Shown here one piece after another: positions 20,634-29,455 of a stretch of 64,000 bases of DNA. The stretch is taken from the NCBI RefSeq assembly GCF_028767125.1, contig NZ_JAKCWP010000002.1:372001-436000 (forward strand), in the 5' to 3' direction. The position numbers were made by a program, and so were the translations under genes. Position 1 is the first letter of the stretch. Every line of letters begins with the position of its first letter. The notes beneath the pieces were generated by a model. It was not told the origin of the DNA. It ran no database searches and worked only from the letters and a program-made list of their open reading frames with translations. Origin of the DNA: Chelativorans sp. YIM 93263. Its GTDB lineage: Bacteria > Pseudomonadota > Alphaproteobacteria > Rhizobiales > Rhizobiaceae.

Positions 20634-22156
20634 TGCTTCACCTCCCATCGGGTCCTACGTTCACCGGTCTCGGAATCCTTGTAGTCCATGAGTTGGACCC
20701 CCTGCTGCGAAAGCTCGTCGCGAATGCGGTCGGCCTCGGCAAAGTTCTTCTCGCGGATGAAGGAGAGGCGCTCGGAAATCTGCGCCTCCACGGTATTCTC
20801 GTCCACCGCCGCCGCGGCAGCCTTTCCTGCGAACCATTCGTCAGGCGACTTCTCCAGAAGCCCCATGAGGGCTGCGCTCGCCTTCAAGCTCGCCCGCGCT
20901 CCCGCGCTGCCCTTAGCCGCCTGCGCGCGCAGTTCGTGCAAGGCGGTGATCGCTCCGGTCGTCCCTAGGTCATCCTTCAGTGCACCGAGTGTATCCGCGC
21001 AAATCGTGCCGTCAGGCTCCGCATCGCCCTCCCTCGAGGGGCTCAGGACGCGGTACCAGCCGTCGAGCACCGTTTCCGCTTCCTCCAGCTTGCGCACGGA
21101 AAAGTCGATCGGCTCGCGGTAATGCGTCATCAGCATCGCCAGCCGCAGCACTTCGCCAGGCCATTTGCGCCCGCCAAAGCTGTCCGTATGCAGCAGGTCG
21201 TGGATGGTCACGAAGTTGCCCTCGGATTTCGCCATCTTGCGGCCTTCCACCTGCAGAAAGCCGTTATGCATCCAGTATCTGGCCATGGCCGGCGTGCCAT
21301 GGGCGCAGCGTGATTGGGCAATCTCATTCTCGTGATGTGGAAAGATCAGGTCGAGCCCGCCACCGTGGATATCGAAGGTCTCGCCGAGATAGGCCGCCGA
21401 CATGGCCGAGCACTCGATGTGCCAACCCGGCCGGCCCCGGATGGTCAACGGCTCGCCGTCGAATGTGAAGGTAGCCTCCCAGCCGGGTTCTTCGACCGAG
21501 GACTCCTTCCACAGCACAAAATCGGCAGGGTTTTTCTTGTGCGCGTCAACCGCAACGCGCGCGCCGGCCTGCTGCTCATCGAGCCGGCGTTTTGAAAGTG
21601 CACCGTAATCGGCCATGGAGGCGGTATTGAAGAGAATCTCCCCTCCCGCGCCTTCCGAGCGAGCGGTCGCGTATGCGTGGCCGCGGTCGATCAGCGTCTG
21701 GATCAGGCTGACCATATCCATGCGCCCGTCGTCCCGGGGCATGACGAACTCCGTCGCCCGCGGCTCCACGGTTGGCGGCAGGCAGCCGAAGGCCTCGATA
21801 TCGGCATGGAACTGGTTCGCGGTGCGCTCCGTGACCTTGCGGATGGCTTCGTTGAGCGCCAGCTTCCCTGCGCTGATCTCGTCGCCGAAGTCCCGCAGGG
21901 CACGAGCGTTGATCTTGTCGTCCACGTCTGTGATGTTGCGCACATAGGTGACGTTGTCCCCGCCATAGAGCGTGCGTAAAAGACGAAAGAGCACGTCGAA
22001 AACGATCACCGGCCGGGCGTTGCCGATATGCGCAAAATCGTAGACCGTCGGCCCGCAGACATACATCCGCACGCGTTGCGAATCGAGAGGAATGAAATCC
22101 TCCTCCTGCCGCGACAGCGTGTTGTAGATTTTCAATCCACGGAAGTCTTCAGCCAT
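20630..22156 (-). CDS. cysS: Cysteinyl-tRNA synthetase
   Basis: CysS charges tRNA-Cys. The 508-residue class I synthetase shows the zinc ligand Cys34 (YVCGPTVYD), the HIGH-type motif HIGN at 43-46, further zinc ligands in the [10 protein letters not shown] segment, and the KMSKS-type motif KMAKS near residue 280. It is the first gene of a minus-strand cluster with VOC, GFA and pip. The sequence before its ATG is purine-rich (ACGGGAAAAAAGC). Confidence 0.97.
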   Translation of the reverse strand: MAEDFRGLKIYNTLSRQEEDFIPLDSQRVRMYVCGPTVYDFAHIGNARPVIVFDVLFRLLRTLYGGDNVTYVRNITDVDDKINARALRDFGDEISAGKLALNEAIRKVTERTANQFHADIEAFGCLPPTVEPRATEFVMPRDDGRMDMVSLIQTLIDRGHAYATARSEGAGGEILFNTASMADYGALSKRRLDEQQAGARVAVDAHKKNPADFVLWKESSVEEPGWEATFTFDGEPLTIRGRPGWHIECSAMSAAYLGETFDIHGGGLDLIFPHHENEIAQSRCAHGTPAMARYWMHNGFLQVEGRKMAKSEGNFVTIHDLLHTDSFGGRKWPGEVLRLAMLMTHYREPIDFSVRKLEEAETVLDGWYRVLSPSREGDAEPDGTICADTLGALKDDLGTTGAITALHELRAQAAKGSAGARASLKASAALMGLLEKSPDEWFAGKAAAAAVDENTVEAQISERLSFIREKNFAEADRIRDELSQQGVQLMDYKDSETGERRTRWEVKQ

Positions 22157-22519
22157 GCTTTTTTCCCGTCAGTAACGCCATATGATGTTTCGGCCTGCTG
22201 GCCAGGGCGTTTTTCGTGTCAGGGAAAGAGAAGGCGAAAACGACCGGACCAGCGAGAAGCGCTAGTCGATAATGCAAATGCCGATAATGGCGAACAGCGT
22301 TTTCATGGCCGCCCTTATCGCCTCCACATGGGCCGGCGTCAAGCAAATAGATGGGTAAAACTTCGCCCAACAAAATCCTCACAATGTGAAGAAAGTTTTA
22401 AGTTTGCTAGCACATGCTCGTGAACCAGTCGCAGCTTCGCGCATTAGGGACATGATTTTGTCCAAAATGCCCGTCATGCGCAAAGCAAGGGACAGAAAAC
22501 CAGTAGTTCAGGCAAAACC
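22157..22519. other. 363-nt intergenic region between cysS and a small ORF
   Basis: This is the divergent intergenic region: cysS is read leftward and a 58-aa ORF rightward. On the minus strand it holds a 14-codon ORF (22262-22306, five isoleucines, AAGGGCGG upstream) about 106 nt before cysS. A partly palindromic CTCACAATGTGAAG lies near 22378. I see no convincing terminator, riboswitch or tRNA. Confidence 0.4.
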
Positions 22520-22696
22520 ATGGCCACAGATAACGCTCACCAGGAGCAAGTCGAGCAAGAGCGGCGCAAGAAATCCGCCCTTGTCGAGGAATACCGGAAG
22601 GTTGGCCCGGCCGCGATCAATGCGGCGCTTCTGTGCTCTCGGAAGAAGAAAGAGAAAGCACGGAAGCCCTCATACGAGCCGCACGACGAGATTTAG
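22520..22696 (+). CDS. Small charged hypothetical protein (58 aa)
   Basis: This 58-codon frame has an ATG at 22520 and a TAG at 22694-22696. The product is rich in Lys, Arg, Glu and Gln, with a helical middle part around VEEYRKVGPAAINAALL and a basic SRKKKEKARK segment. Codon choice resembles the neighbours (GAG, CGG, GCC). Its 3' end overlaps the 3' end of the LysE-family gene on the other strand by 27 bases. The ribosome binding site is weak (CAGG at about 22508). It could be a real small basic protein or a chance frame. Confidence 0.45.
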   Translation: MATDNAHQEQVEQERRKKSALVEEYRKVGPAAINAALLCSRKKKEKARKPSYEPHDEI

Positions 22697-23290
22697 TCCC
22701 AGCCCGGCCATCACGGCGCCGATCAGCGTGTCTAACACTCGCCAGGATGCCGGTCGCGCAAAGACCGGCTGCAGGAGACGCGCTCCGTACCCGAGCGCGT
22801 AGAACCAGACGAAGGAGGCGAGAATGGCACCGGCCGCAAAGCTGGTGCGCGCCGATCCTTCATATGCGCCCGAAAGCGAGCCGACCAGCACCACCGTGTC
22901 GAGATAGACATGCGGGTTCAGGAAAGTGAAGGCGAGACAGGTGGCCACTGCCGCGCTGAGGCTCGTTTCTCCCTTGCGCGCGGCATGCAACGCATCCGGA
23001 TGAAAAGCGCGGCGGAAAGCCTGGAACGCATAGGCGAACAGGAACACCGCTCCACCGATCGTCACGATGGTAATAAGAACCGGTGATCCGGAAACCAGCG
23101 TCCCTAGGCCTGCTACGCCGATGCTGATCAAAAAGGCGTCGGAGAATGCGCAGATCAAGCAAAGGATGAACACGTGCTGGCGCAGAAGACCCTGGCGCAG
23201 AATGAAAGCGTTCTGCGCCCCGATTGCCAGGATCAGTGAACCGCCAAGCAGAAAACCTGCCAGGAAAGCGGAATGAAGTGCCGTGCCCAT
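22670..23290 (-). CDS. LysE/ArgO family amino acid exporter
   Basis: This 206-residue inner-membrane protein has about six hydrophobic segments. The N-terminal GGSLILAIGAQNAFILRQGL stretch (about 16-35) is diagnostic of LysE/ArgO exporters of basic amino acids. The exact substrate (arginine or lysine) is not shown. No LysG/ArgP-type activator gene is adjacent. It follows the SRAP gene on the minus strand after 106 nt. Confidence 0.88.
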   Translation of the reverse strand: MGTALHSAFLAGFLLGGSLILAIGAQNAFILRQGLLRQHVFILCLICAFSDAFLISIGVAGLGTLVSGSPVLITIVTIGGAVFLFAYAFQAFRRAFHPDALHAARKGETSLSAAVATCLAFTFLNPHVYLDTVVLVGSLSGAYEGSARTSFAAGAILASFVWFYALGYGARLLQPVFARPASWRVLDTLIGAVMAGLGLNLVVRLV

Positions 23291-23396
23291 ACGCGCCGCT
23301 TGTACCGATCAGAACGCGATTTGCAACGCGGATTGTGCTCCAAGCTTCCCATGCCGGGGCGATGAGTTGAAGCTGGCTAATAACCAAACTCTTGCA

Positions 23397-24140
23397 TTAT
23401 AGCAGACTGAGCTGCTCTGGATCCGCGACGTGCTCGCTCGACGATGTCTCTTCCACCGGCTCCTGAAGATCGGGGTCGACGTTGGAAACCTTGTTGACCT
23501 TATCCGAAACCGGGCTCGCTTCGAAGAAGCCTGGTTCTGCAGGCCTGAGCAGATCGGCCACGTCACGCGGCTCTTGGCCCATGCAATCGAGCCAGCGGGA
23601 AAAATGCTCCCGTCGGATGACCACCGGCATGCGATGATGAATGGAAGCCAGATCACTGCTTGCCGCTGTCGTGACAATTGCGCCGGTGTCGATTTCGCTT
23701 CCGCCGGGTTCCGACCAGGTTTCCATCAGCCCGGCGAAGGCGATCAGCCCGCCATCGCGCGGACGGACCCAGAAAGGCTGGGCCCGTCCCCTGCCCGCAC
23801 GCCGCCACTCATAAAATCCGGAGGCCGGGACAAGTGTGCGCCGGTGGCGCATGGCTGCACGGAAGCTCGCTTTCTCAGCAGCCGTCTCGCCGCGGGCGTT
23901 GATGAGAAGCGGCAGTTCTTTCGGGGCCTTCGCCCAGGCCGGGATGAAGCCCCAGCGCACAAGCACGGCGCGTCGCTCGGGCAAGTTGGAACCGTGCGGA
24001 CGGGCACCACTAGAGGTGACCATCAGGATCGGCTGCGTGGGGGCGATGTTGTACCGCGGCGGAAAGTCCTCCATCTCGATCACATCCAAGAAGGTCTCGA
24101 CCGCCTCCGGCGTGGAGGTGAGCGCAAAACGTCCGCACAT
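23397..24140 (-). CDS. SOS response-associated peptidase (YedK/HMCES, SRAP)
   Basis: SRAP proteins form a stable covalent bond with abasic sites in single-stranded DNA through Cys2 and so protect replication forks. The catalytic set is visible: Cys2 after Met removal (MCGRFA), Asn31 (YNIAPTQ), Glu in GFYEWR and His in HHRMPV. I chose the ATG at 24140 because Cys must be residue 2, with AAGGAAAG upstream; the open frame extends to 24197 but that form would bury the nucleophile. The 247-residue length fits. It is divergent from the Nudix gene. Confidence 0.92.
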   Translation of the reverse strand: MCGRFALTSTPEAVETFLDVIEMEDFPPRYNIAPTQPILMVTSSGARPHGSNLPERRAVLVRWGFIPAWAKAPKELPLLINARGETAAEKASFRAAMRHRRTLVPASGFYEWRRAGRGRAQPFWVRPRDGGLIAFAGLMETWSEPGGSEIDTGAIVTTAASSDLASIHHRMPVVIRREHFSRWLDCMGQEPRDVADLLRPAEPGFFEASPVSDKVNKVSNVDPDLQEPVEETSSSEHVADPEQLSLL

Positions 24141-24196
24141 ATCGCTGCTTTCCTTGTTCCGGTGAACAAAGTAGAGATCCCCATGCAAAGGACGCA

Positions 24197-24610
24197 ATGA
24201 TGGACGAAGCCGTTATCCACGCCGTTTCTCTGGTTGTGTACGCGGACGGGCATTTTTTGCTCGTTCGCCGCGGGCGTCCCCCGGCCGAGGGACTCTTTGC
24301 CTTTCCCGGCGGCCGCGTGGAAACCGGCGAAACGGCTGAAGAGGCGGTCCTGCGGGAACTTCACGAAGAAACCGGACTTGTAGCGGACAAGATATCGTTG
24401 CTGCGCGAGATGGTACTCGACGGGGACGGCGGCCGGCGCTATCGGCTTGAGGTCTTTACCGCTTTGGAAGCCCATGGATTCCTGTGCGCCGGCGACGACG
24501 CCAACCACGCGGGCTGGTATGCGCTTGATGAAATGCGCCGCCTGCCCGTCACGGCGAGCACTCTGGCAGTGGCGGAGGAACTCACGGCAAGAGGAAATCC
24601 ATGCGCCTGA
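24197..24610 (+). CDS. Nudix hydrolase
   Basis: This 137-residue Nudix-fold pyrophosphatase has the complete box G-x5-E-x7-REL-x-EE-x-G-L at about 39-61. It could sanitise oxidised nucleotides or cleave NADH or ADP-ribose; the substrate is not predictable. There are two adjacent ATG codons (24197 and 24200) with AAGGA upstream. Its stop overlaps the start of the next gene by 10 bases, so the two are cotranscribed. Confidence 0.9.
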   Translation: MMDEAVIHAVSLVVYADGHFLLVRRGRPPAEGLFAFPGGRVETGETAEEAVLRELHEETGLVADKISLLREMVLDGDGGRRYRLEVFTALEAHGFLCAGDDANHAGWYALDEMRRLPVTASTLAVAEELTARGNPCA

Positions 24611-24972
24611 TACCGAGAATCCGCGCAACAGGGATAGGGCTGCTGATGTGTGCCATGCCGGCGGTCGCAGCAGACTCCTCCTATGAAGACCATCTCGTGC
24701 GGCTTGCGGAAATATTGGGCTCGATACATTTCCTGCACGGGCTCTGTCACGAATCGGAAGGCCCTTGGCGGGCCCAAATGGAGGTGCTTCTGCGGGCGGA
24801 ATCGCCCTCGGAGGAACGCCGGGCAGAGATGATCGGGAGCTTTAATCATGGCTATCGCGCCTTCGCCGCCACCTACACGCGCTGCACGGAATCGGCTGAA
24901 CAGGCGATCGAATATTACAAGAAGGAAGGCGAGACCCTGACGAACGACATCGTCATGCAGTTCGGCGAATAG
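24601..24972 (+). CDS. TIGR02301 family exported protein
   Basis: This 123-residue protein has a signal peptide (basic RLIPRIR, hydrophobic core, cleavage near AVAA at about 21-24). The mature part holds FLHGLC, an ERRAEMIGSFNHGYRAF block and a second Cys (YTRC), matching TIGR02301/DUF2385, a family of unknown function in Rhizobiales. The two cysteines could form a disulfide in the periplasm. It overlaps the Nudix gene end. Confidence 0.83.
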   Translation: MRLIPRIRATGIGLLMCAMPAVAADSSYEDHLVRLAEILGSIHFLHGLCHESEGPWRAQMEVLLRAESPSEERRAEMIGSFNHGYRAFAATYTRCTESAEQAIEYYKKEGETLTNDIVMQFGE

Positions 24973-25098
24973 CGCATCAACGTTTCGGTAACCACGCTAA
25001 CCGTACGTCACGGCATCGCCTTTTTACTCGTGGTAATCAGGACATTGGGACAATTTGGGACCGCAGCAGATACAGCTGGCGGGCGACGGGTGAACTCA

Positions 25099-25356
25099 AT
25101 GCATATGACTGTCGCAGAAATCGAAGCGATCATAGAAGAGGAAAAGCGCTCGACCTGCATCGAGTGCCACAATGCGGCCTGGGCCGAAGGCCTCCTGGCG
25201 GGCATCGAACCGCAAATCATCGCCGAATCCGCGCTGAGCACAGCGCTGAGCGAACTTGGCAAGGGTGACGGCGAAGAGGCCCTGCTTTCACTTCTGGACC
25301 GCATGCGCGAGCAGGTGATCGCCGGGGAATTCAATCCCGACCGCACGCGGCACTGA
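25099..25356 (+). CDS. Hypothetical protein with CxxCH motif (85 aa)
   Basis: I do not recognise this small, acidic, mainly helical protein. It contains a CIECH sequence at about 20-24 followed by NAAWAEGL. No signal peptide is seen, so the CxxCH is unlikely to be a haem c site; a metal site is possible. The start is ATG 25099 or 25105. The frame extends to 25030 without start support. It sits between TIGR02301 and ygfZ in the same direction. Confidence 0.68.
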   Translation: MHMTVAEIEAIIEEEKRSTCIECHNAAWAEGLLAGIEPQIIAESALSTALSELGKGDGEEALLSLLDRMREQVIAGEFNPDRTRH

Positions 25357-25445
25357 ACTCTTGCCACGACCGCTCGCCGGGATTGAATCTTGCCCCCGGC
25401 CGCCATGGCGCCTACCTAGGCAGAGTTCGCCAAACGGGATTCGTC

Positions 25446-26300
25446 ATGTCCACTATTCGGTTGACCGACCGCGCGCTCGTTCTCGCTTCCGGCCCGGAAG
25501 CTGAATCGCTTCTGCAAAACGTCATCACCCCGGATCTCGCGATTCTTTCTCCCGGCGAAGCTCGCCCTGGCGCGCTGTTGACCCCGCAGGGCAAGATCCT
25601 CTTCGATTTTCTGATCATGCGCACAGACGGGGACTCCTTCCGGCTCGAATGCCGGCGGGACATCGCGCAGGATCTTCTGAAACGGCTCACGCTCTACAAG
25701 CTTCGTGCCAAGGTCGACCTCTCCGTCGAGGAAACGGATGTCTTCGTTTCCTGGGACACGAGCTCCGCCGCGCAAGACGATTCCCTGGCGACGATCGACC
25801 GGCGTTTTCCCGACAGCGTGCCGGTCATGCGCCACTATGGAGAAGCCAGCGGCGAAAGTGGAGACATACAGGAGTGGCATAAGCTGCGTATCACCCATGG
25901 CGTTGCGGAGAGTGGGCTGGACTATGAACTGGGTGATGTATTCCCCCACGACGTCCTCTTCGACCAGAATGGCGGCGTCGGATTGAAAAAGGGATGTTTC
26001 GTCGGCCAGGAAGTCGTCTCGCGGATGCACCACCGCGGCACCGCGCGCCGGCGGCTGGTGATCATACGCGCGGAATCCTCCCTCCCCGCGCCCGGCACTT
26101 CCCTGGCCGCCGGTGGCCGCTCTGTGGGCACGCTGGGTTCGGTCTGCGGCAATGACGGACTGGCCATCGTTCGCATCGACCGTGCAGGCGAAGCGATCGA
26201 TGCCGATACACCGGTTCTTGCCGGCGAAGTGCCGATCACGCTCCATGTTCCGGCTTTCGCCGGATTCTCGCTCGGCAGCGCCGGGGGAGACGCCGGGTAA
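25446..26300 (+). CDS. ygfZ: Folate-binding YgfZ/GcvT-like protein
   Basis: YgfZ-type (Iba57) proteins use tetrahydrofolate to help make or repair iron-sulfur clusters, including in MiaB. The signature K-G-C-F-V-G-Q-E is visible at about residue 180, in a 284-residue protein of GcvT-like fold. I chose the ATG at 25446 (MSTIRL); the frame opens at 25383 but that leader is Pro/Gly-rich and unlikely. The stop overlaps the next start by one base (TAATG). Confidence 0.9.
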   Translation: MSTIRLTDRALVLASGPEAESLLQNVITPDLAILSPGEARPGALLTPQGKILFDFLIMRTDGDSFRLECRRDIAQDLLKRLTLYKLRAKVDLSVEETDVFVSWDTSSAAQDDSLATIDRRFPDSVPVMRHYGEASGESGDIQEWHKLRITHGVAESGLDYELGDVFPHDVLFDQNGGVGLKKGCFVGQEVVSRMHHRGTARRRLVIIRAESSLPAPGTSLAAGGRSVGTLGSVCGNDGLAIVRIDRAGEAIDADTPVLAGEVPITLHVPAFAGFSLGSAGGDAG

Positions 26301-26917
26301 TGGGAATTGTCCGGGAGACCAAACCGCCCCGTGCATGGCAGCGCATGCTTTCCGGCAGGCGCCTCGACCTCCTGGATCCATCCCCCCTCGATATAGAGAT
26401 TACCGACATCGCGCACGGCCTGGCGCGCGTTTCCCGCTGGAACGGACAAACGGACGGCGATCATGCCTTTTCGGTTGCCCAGCACTCATTGGTCGTGGAG
26501 CAAATTTTTCGCACGCTGGACCCGAACGCCTCGCCGGATTGGCTCCTTGCCACGCTTCTCCATGACGCGCCGGAGTACGTGATCGGGGACATGATCTCCC
26601 CTTTCAAGGCAACACTCGGAGAAGACTACAAGGCGGTGGAAAAACGGCTCCAGCGTGCGGTCCACCTGCGCTTTGGGCTTCCGGCGGACATTCCGGCGAA
26701 GCTGAGCAAAGAGATAAAGCGCGCCGACCGTATCTCCGCCTTTTTCGAGGCGACGCGGCTCGCCGGGTTCCATGAAGGAGAGGCTGCGCGGTTATTCGGC
26801 CGTTCGCGCAACTTCTCGCCCGATGGTCTTGATCTTACGCCCCGCCCGGCCAGACGTGCGCAAAGAGCCTTTCTTGCCCGGTTTTATTTGATCGAAAAAC
26901 TTCGCGCCAAGAGCTAA
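26300..26917 (+). CDS. HD-domain phosphohydrolase, YfbR-like
   Basis: This 205-residue HD-superfamily hydrolase has metal ligands in VAQHSLVV (about 56-63), LLHDAPE (about 84-90) and an Asp in RADRISAFF (about 142-150). The arrangement resembles the 5'-nucleotidase YfbR and related dNMP phosphatases; the substrate is inferred only. It is translationally coupled to ygfZ through a one-base TAATG overlap. Confidence 0.85.
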   Translation: MGIVRETKPPRAWQRMLSGRRLDLLDPSPLDIEITDIAHGLARVSRWNGQTDGDHAFSVAQHSLVVEQIFRTLDPNASPDWLLATLLHDAPEYVIGDMISPFKATLGEDYKAVEKRLQRAVHLRFGLPADIPAKLSKEIKRADRISAFFEATRLAGFHEGEAARLFGRSRNFSPDGLDLTPRPARRAQRAFLARFYLIEKLRAKS

Positions 26918-27079
26918 CTCACAGTTACGTTTCACCGTCGTGCCAGGCCGCGTGAGGGAAGCCGCGTTGGCGCTGTTGAGCTGCTTTCTCGGGAAACTTT
27001 TTGTTTGTTTCTCTGCCCTAAGGTGATTCTGCGTATCCACGTTGATAGATGCGCATCTCCACTTTCAGGACGGGGCACC

Positions 27080-27985
27080 ATGGAGAACGATGTAAGAGAC
27101 GTGATGACCACGACGGAAGCGATGCTCCACGAGATCGGTGAGTTCGCGGTCAACTACTCCTTCGCCGTTCTTGGGGCGGTTATTCTTATTATCGCCGGCT
27201 TCATCGTGGCGGGCATTCTGCAACGCTGGACTTCCCGGGCGCTGAGCTACCATCCCGCCTTCGATGAAACGCTTCAGCGTTTCCTGTCCAAGGCCGTGCG
27301 CTACATTGTGCTGATCCTTATGGGCGTAACCGTCCTGGCCGAATTCGGCGTGCAAACGGCCAGCATCATTGCTGCCATTGGTGCCGCCGGCCTGGCGATC
27401 GGCCTTGCCTTGCAAGGAACTTTGCAGAATATCGCCGCCGGCATCATGCTGCTGGTCCTCAGGCCTTTCCGCGTCGGTGAATACATTACCGCCGGTAGCA
27501 TCAGCGGCACGATTCAGGAAATCGGCCTATTCGCGACGGAGATGAAGGCCGTCGACGGGGTCTTCATCATGGCTCCCAACAGCGAGCTTTGGAACACCGC
27601 CGTCACCAATTATTCGCGTAACAGCATTCGCCGCGAAGACTTGGCAATCGGCATCGGTTACAACGACGACATCGAACTCGCGCTCGGTGAGCTTATAACC
27701 CTGGCTAAAGGTGACGACCGCGTCTTGAGCAGCCCGGAGCCGGCGGCTTTCGTCTCCGATCTCGGAGACAGCGCCGTCGTCGTGACGCTACGCTACTGGA
27801 CGGCAACAATCGACTGGTGGCAGACGCAACTCGACTTGCGCAAAGCCGCAAAAGCGACTTTCGACGCGAAGGGTATCTCCATCCCCTTCCCGCAGCGAGA
27901 CGTTCACTACATTCCCGATAGCTCGGCGCAAAGTAAGCCGGCGAAAAAAGCAACGACGCCCCGAAAAACGGCGGCCCCTCGCTAA
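27080..27985 (+). CDS. Small-conductance mechanosensitive channel (MscS family)
   Basis: MscS channels open under membrane tension to release solutes during hypo-osmotic shock. The 301-residue protein has three membrane helices; the pore helix is the Gly/Ala-rich segment GAAGLAIGLALQGTLQN at about 107-123, followed by the VLRPFRVGEYI start of the beta domain. The C-terminal tail is basic and Ala/Pro/Lys-rich. I chose the ATG at 27080, preceded by AGGACGGGG; the frame opens at 27005 without a site. Confidence 0.92.
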   Translation: MENDVRDVMTTTEAMLHEIGEFAVNYSFAVLGAVILIIAGFIVAGILQRWTSRALSYHPAFDETLQRFLSKAVRYIVLILMGVTVLAEFGVQTASIIAAIGAAGLAIGLALQGTLQNIAAGIMLLVLRPFRVGEYITAGSISGTIQEIGLFATEMKAVDGVFIMAPNSELWNTAVTNYSRNSIRREDLAIGIGYNDDIELALGELITLAKGDDRVLSSPEPAAFVSDLGDSAVVVTLRYWTATIDWWQTQLDLRKAAKATFDAKGISIPFPQRDVHYIPDSSAQSKPAKKATTPRKTAAPR

Positions 27986-28057
27986 GGCCCGTATTGGCGG
28001 ATCTTCTTTGCAGCAGGCGGGCGCGGGAATTCCCGCAACCTACCATTCATCAATTTT

Positions 28058-28080
28058 ATTGAACGAAACACCTGTTCAAT
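28058..28080. promoter_or_regulatory. Inverted repeat upstream of MFS gene, possible operator
   Basis: ATTGAAC (28058-28064) and GTTCAAT (28074-28080) form a perfect 7-bp inverted repeat with a 9-base spacer, 60 nt before the MFS start. A 14-bp GC palindrome lies nearby at 28023-28036. No regulator gene is adjacent, so the binding protein is unknown. Confidence 0.35.
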
Positions 28081-28140
28081 TCACTTGAAGCGACCAGCCT
28101 CGGCATTACGCTGTCTTCTCCATTCTGGAGATTCTGTGCA

Positions 28141-29379
28141 ATGTCTAATGCTGCGCCCGCGCGCTCCCCTGCGTCCGCATTTCCCTGGATGATCGTCATT
28201 TGCGGTTGTCTCATCGCGGCTCTTACATTCGGACCGCGTTCGGCCATGGGTTTCTTCCAGCTTCCGATGCTTGCGGAGAAAGGCTGGGATCGCACGACCT
28301 TCGCCCTCGCCATGGCGATCCAGAACCTGCTTTGGGGAATTGGCCAGCCATTCTTCGGCGCAATCGCGGACAGGTTCGGCACATGGCGTGTACTGGCGCT
28401 TTCCGGCCTGCTTTACGCGGCCGGTCTCGTCCTGATGGCGGCCGCTCCCAATGAGGTCATGCTGCATATCAGTGGCGGCGTGCTCGTCGGTCTCGGCGTG
28501 GCGGCTGGCTCCTTCGGCATCGTGTTGGCGGCGTTCGCCCGCAATGTGCCGGAAGAAACCCGCAGCCTCGTGTTCGGCATTGGCACGGCTGCCGGTTCGG
28601 CGGGCATGTTTATCTTCGCGCCGATAAGCCAGGGTATGATCGATGCCTTCGGCTGGTCGGACACGCTCGCTTATTTGGGACTGGCGATGTTAATTGTCCC
28701 GGTGCTTGCCATTCCGCTTGCCGGCAATGCGGCCACCAGCCGCGTTCGGCAGATCCAGTTCGAGCAAACATTCGGTGCGGCACTTCGCGAAGCCTTCGCC
28801 CATCGCAGCTTCATTCTTCTGGTCTCCGGCTTCTTCGTCTGTGGCTTTCAGGTGGCCTTCATCACGGCTCATTTCCCCGCCTATCTCGGCGATCTCGGGA
28901 TTGATGCCCGTTACGCGGTGATAGCGCTGGCGCTGATCGGCTTTTTCAACATCATTGGCTCGCTGGGCTCGGGCTTTATCGGTCAGCGCTACTCCAAGCC
29001 TGCTTTTCTGGCGTTTATCTATCTCGCGCGGTCAGTCGCGGTAACGGCATTTCTCCTGTTGCCGCAAACGCCTACCAGCGTGGTGGTCTTCGCCGTCGTC
29101 ATGGGACTTTTGTGGCTTTCGACCGTGCCGCCTACAAATGCGCTGGTCGCCATCATGTTCGGAACCCGGTATCTCGGCATGCTTGGCGGTATCGTTTTCT
29201 TCTCACACCAGGTCGGCTCTTTCCTGGGTGTCTGGCTGGGCGGATATCTTTACGACCTGTTCGGCACTTACGACGTTGTCTGGTGGCTTGGGGTCGTACT
29301 CGGCCTCTTTGCAGCCGTCGTACATTGGCCCATAAAGGAGATGCCGGTCGAACGGCCCGCTGTGGCAGCCGCCGAGTAA
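28141..29379 (+). CDS. MFS transporter
   Basis: This 412-residue major facilitator has twelve predicted membrane helices and the typical loop motif GADRF-like sequence (GAIADRFGTWRVLA at about 79-92). The substrate cannot be assigned; the overall look is that of an organic-anion or monocarboxylate-type permease. It is monocistronic, with an inverted repeat upstream and PhoX 76 nt downstream in the same direction. Confidence 0.87.
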   Translation: MSNAAPARSPASAFPWMIVICGCLIAALTFGPRSAMGFFQLPMLAEKGWDRTTFALAMAIQNLLWGIGQPFFGAIADRFGTWRVLALSGLLYAAGLVLMAAAPNEVMLHISGGVLVGLGVAAGSFGIVLAAFARNVPEETRSLVFGIGTAAGSAGMFIFAPISQGMIDAFGWSDTLAYLGLAMLIVPVLAIPLAGNAATSRVRQIQFEQTFGAALREAFAHRSFILLVSGFFVCGFQVAFITAHFPAYLGDLGIDARYAVIALALIGFFNIIGSLGSGFIGQRYSKPAFLAFIYLARSVAVTAFLLLPQTPTSVVVFAVVMGLLWLSTVPPTNALVAIMFGTRYLGMLGGIVFFSHQVGSFLGVWLGGYLYDLFGTYDVVWWLGVVLGLFAAVVHWPIKEMPVERPAVAAAE

Positions 29380-29455
29380 TGGATTGCGAGTTCGTCATTT
29401 GATTGCAACAGGAGTTTGCTTTATCCGCTCATAACCAACCTACCAGGAGGCAGGC

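Noticed and set aside
23325-23349. EcfG-like sequence before the LysE-family gene on the minus strand (GGAAG-N16-CGTT)
   Set aside because: One mismatch in the critical -35 element; matches of this quality are expected several times by chance.
29380-29455. Possible Pho box before phoX
   Set aside because: Only a weak single half (GTCATTTGATTG-like) is present; the tandem CTGTCAT-N4-CTGTCAT pattern is not found.
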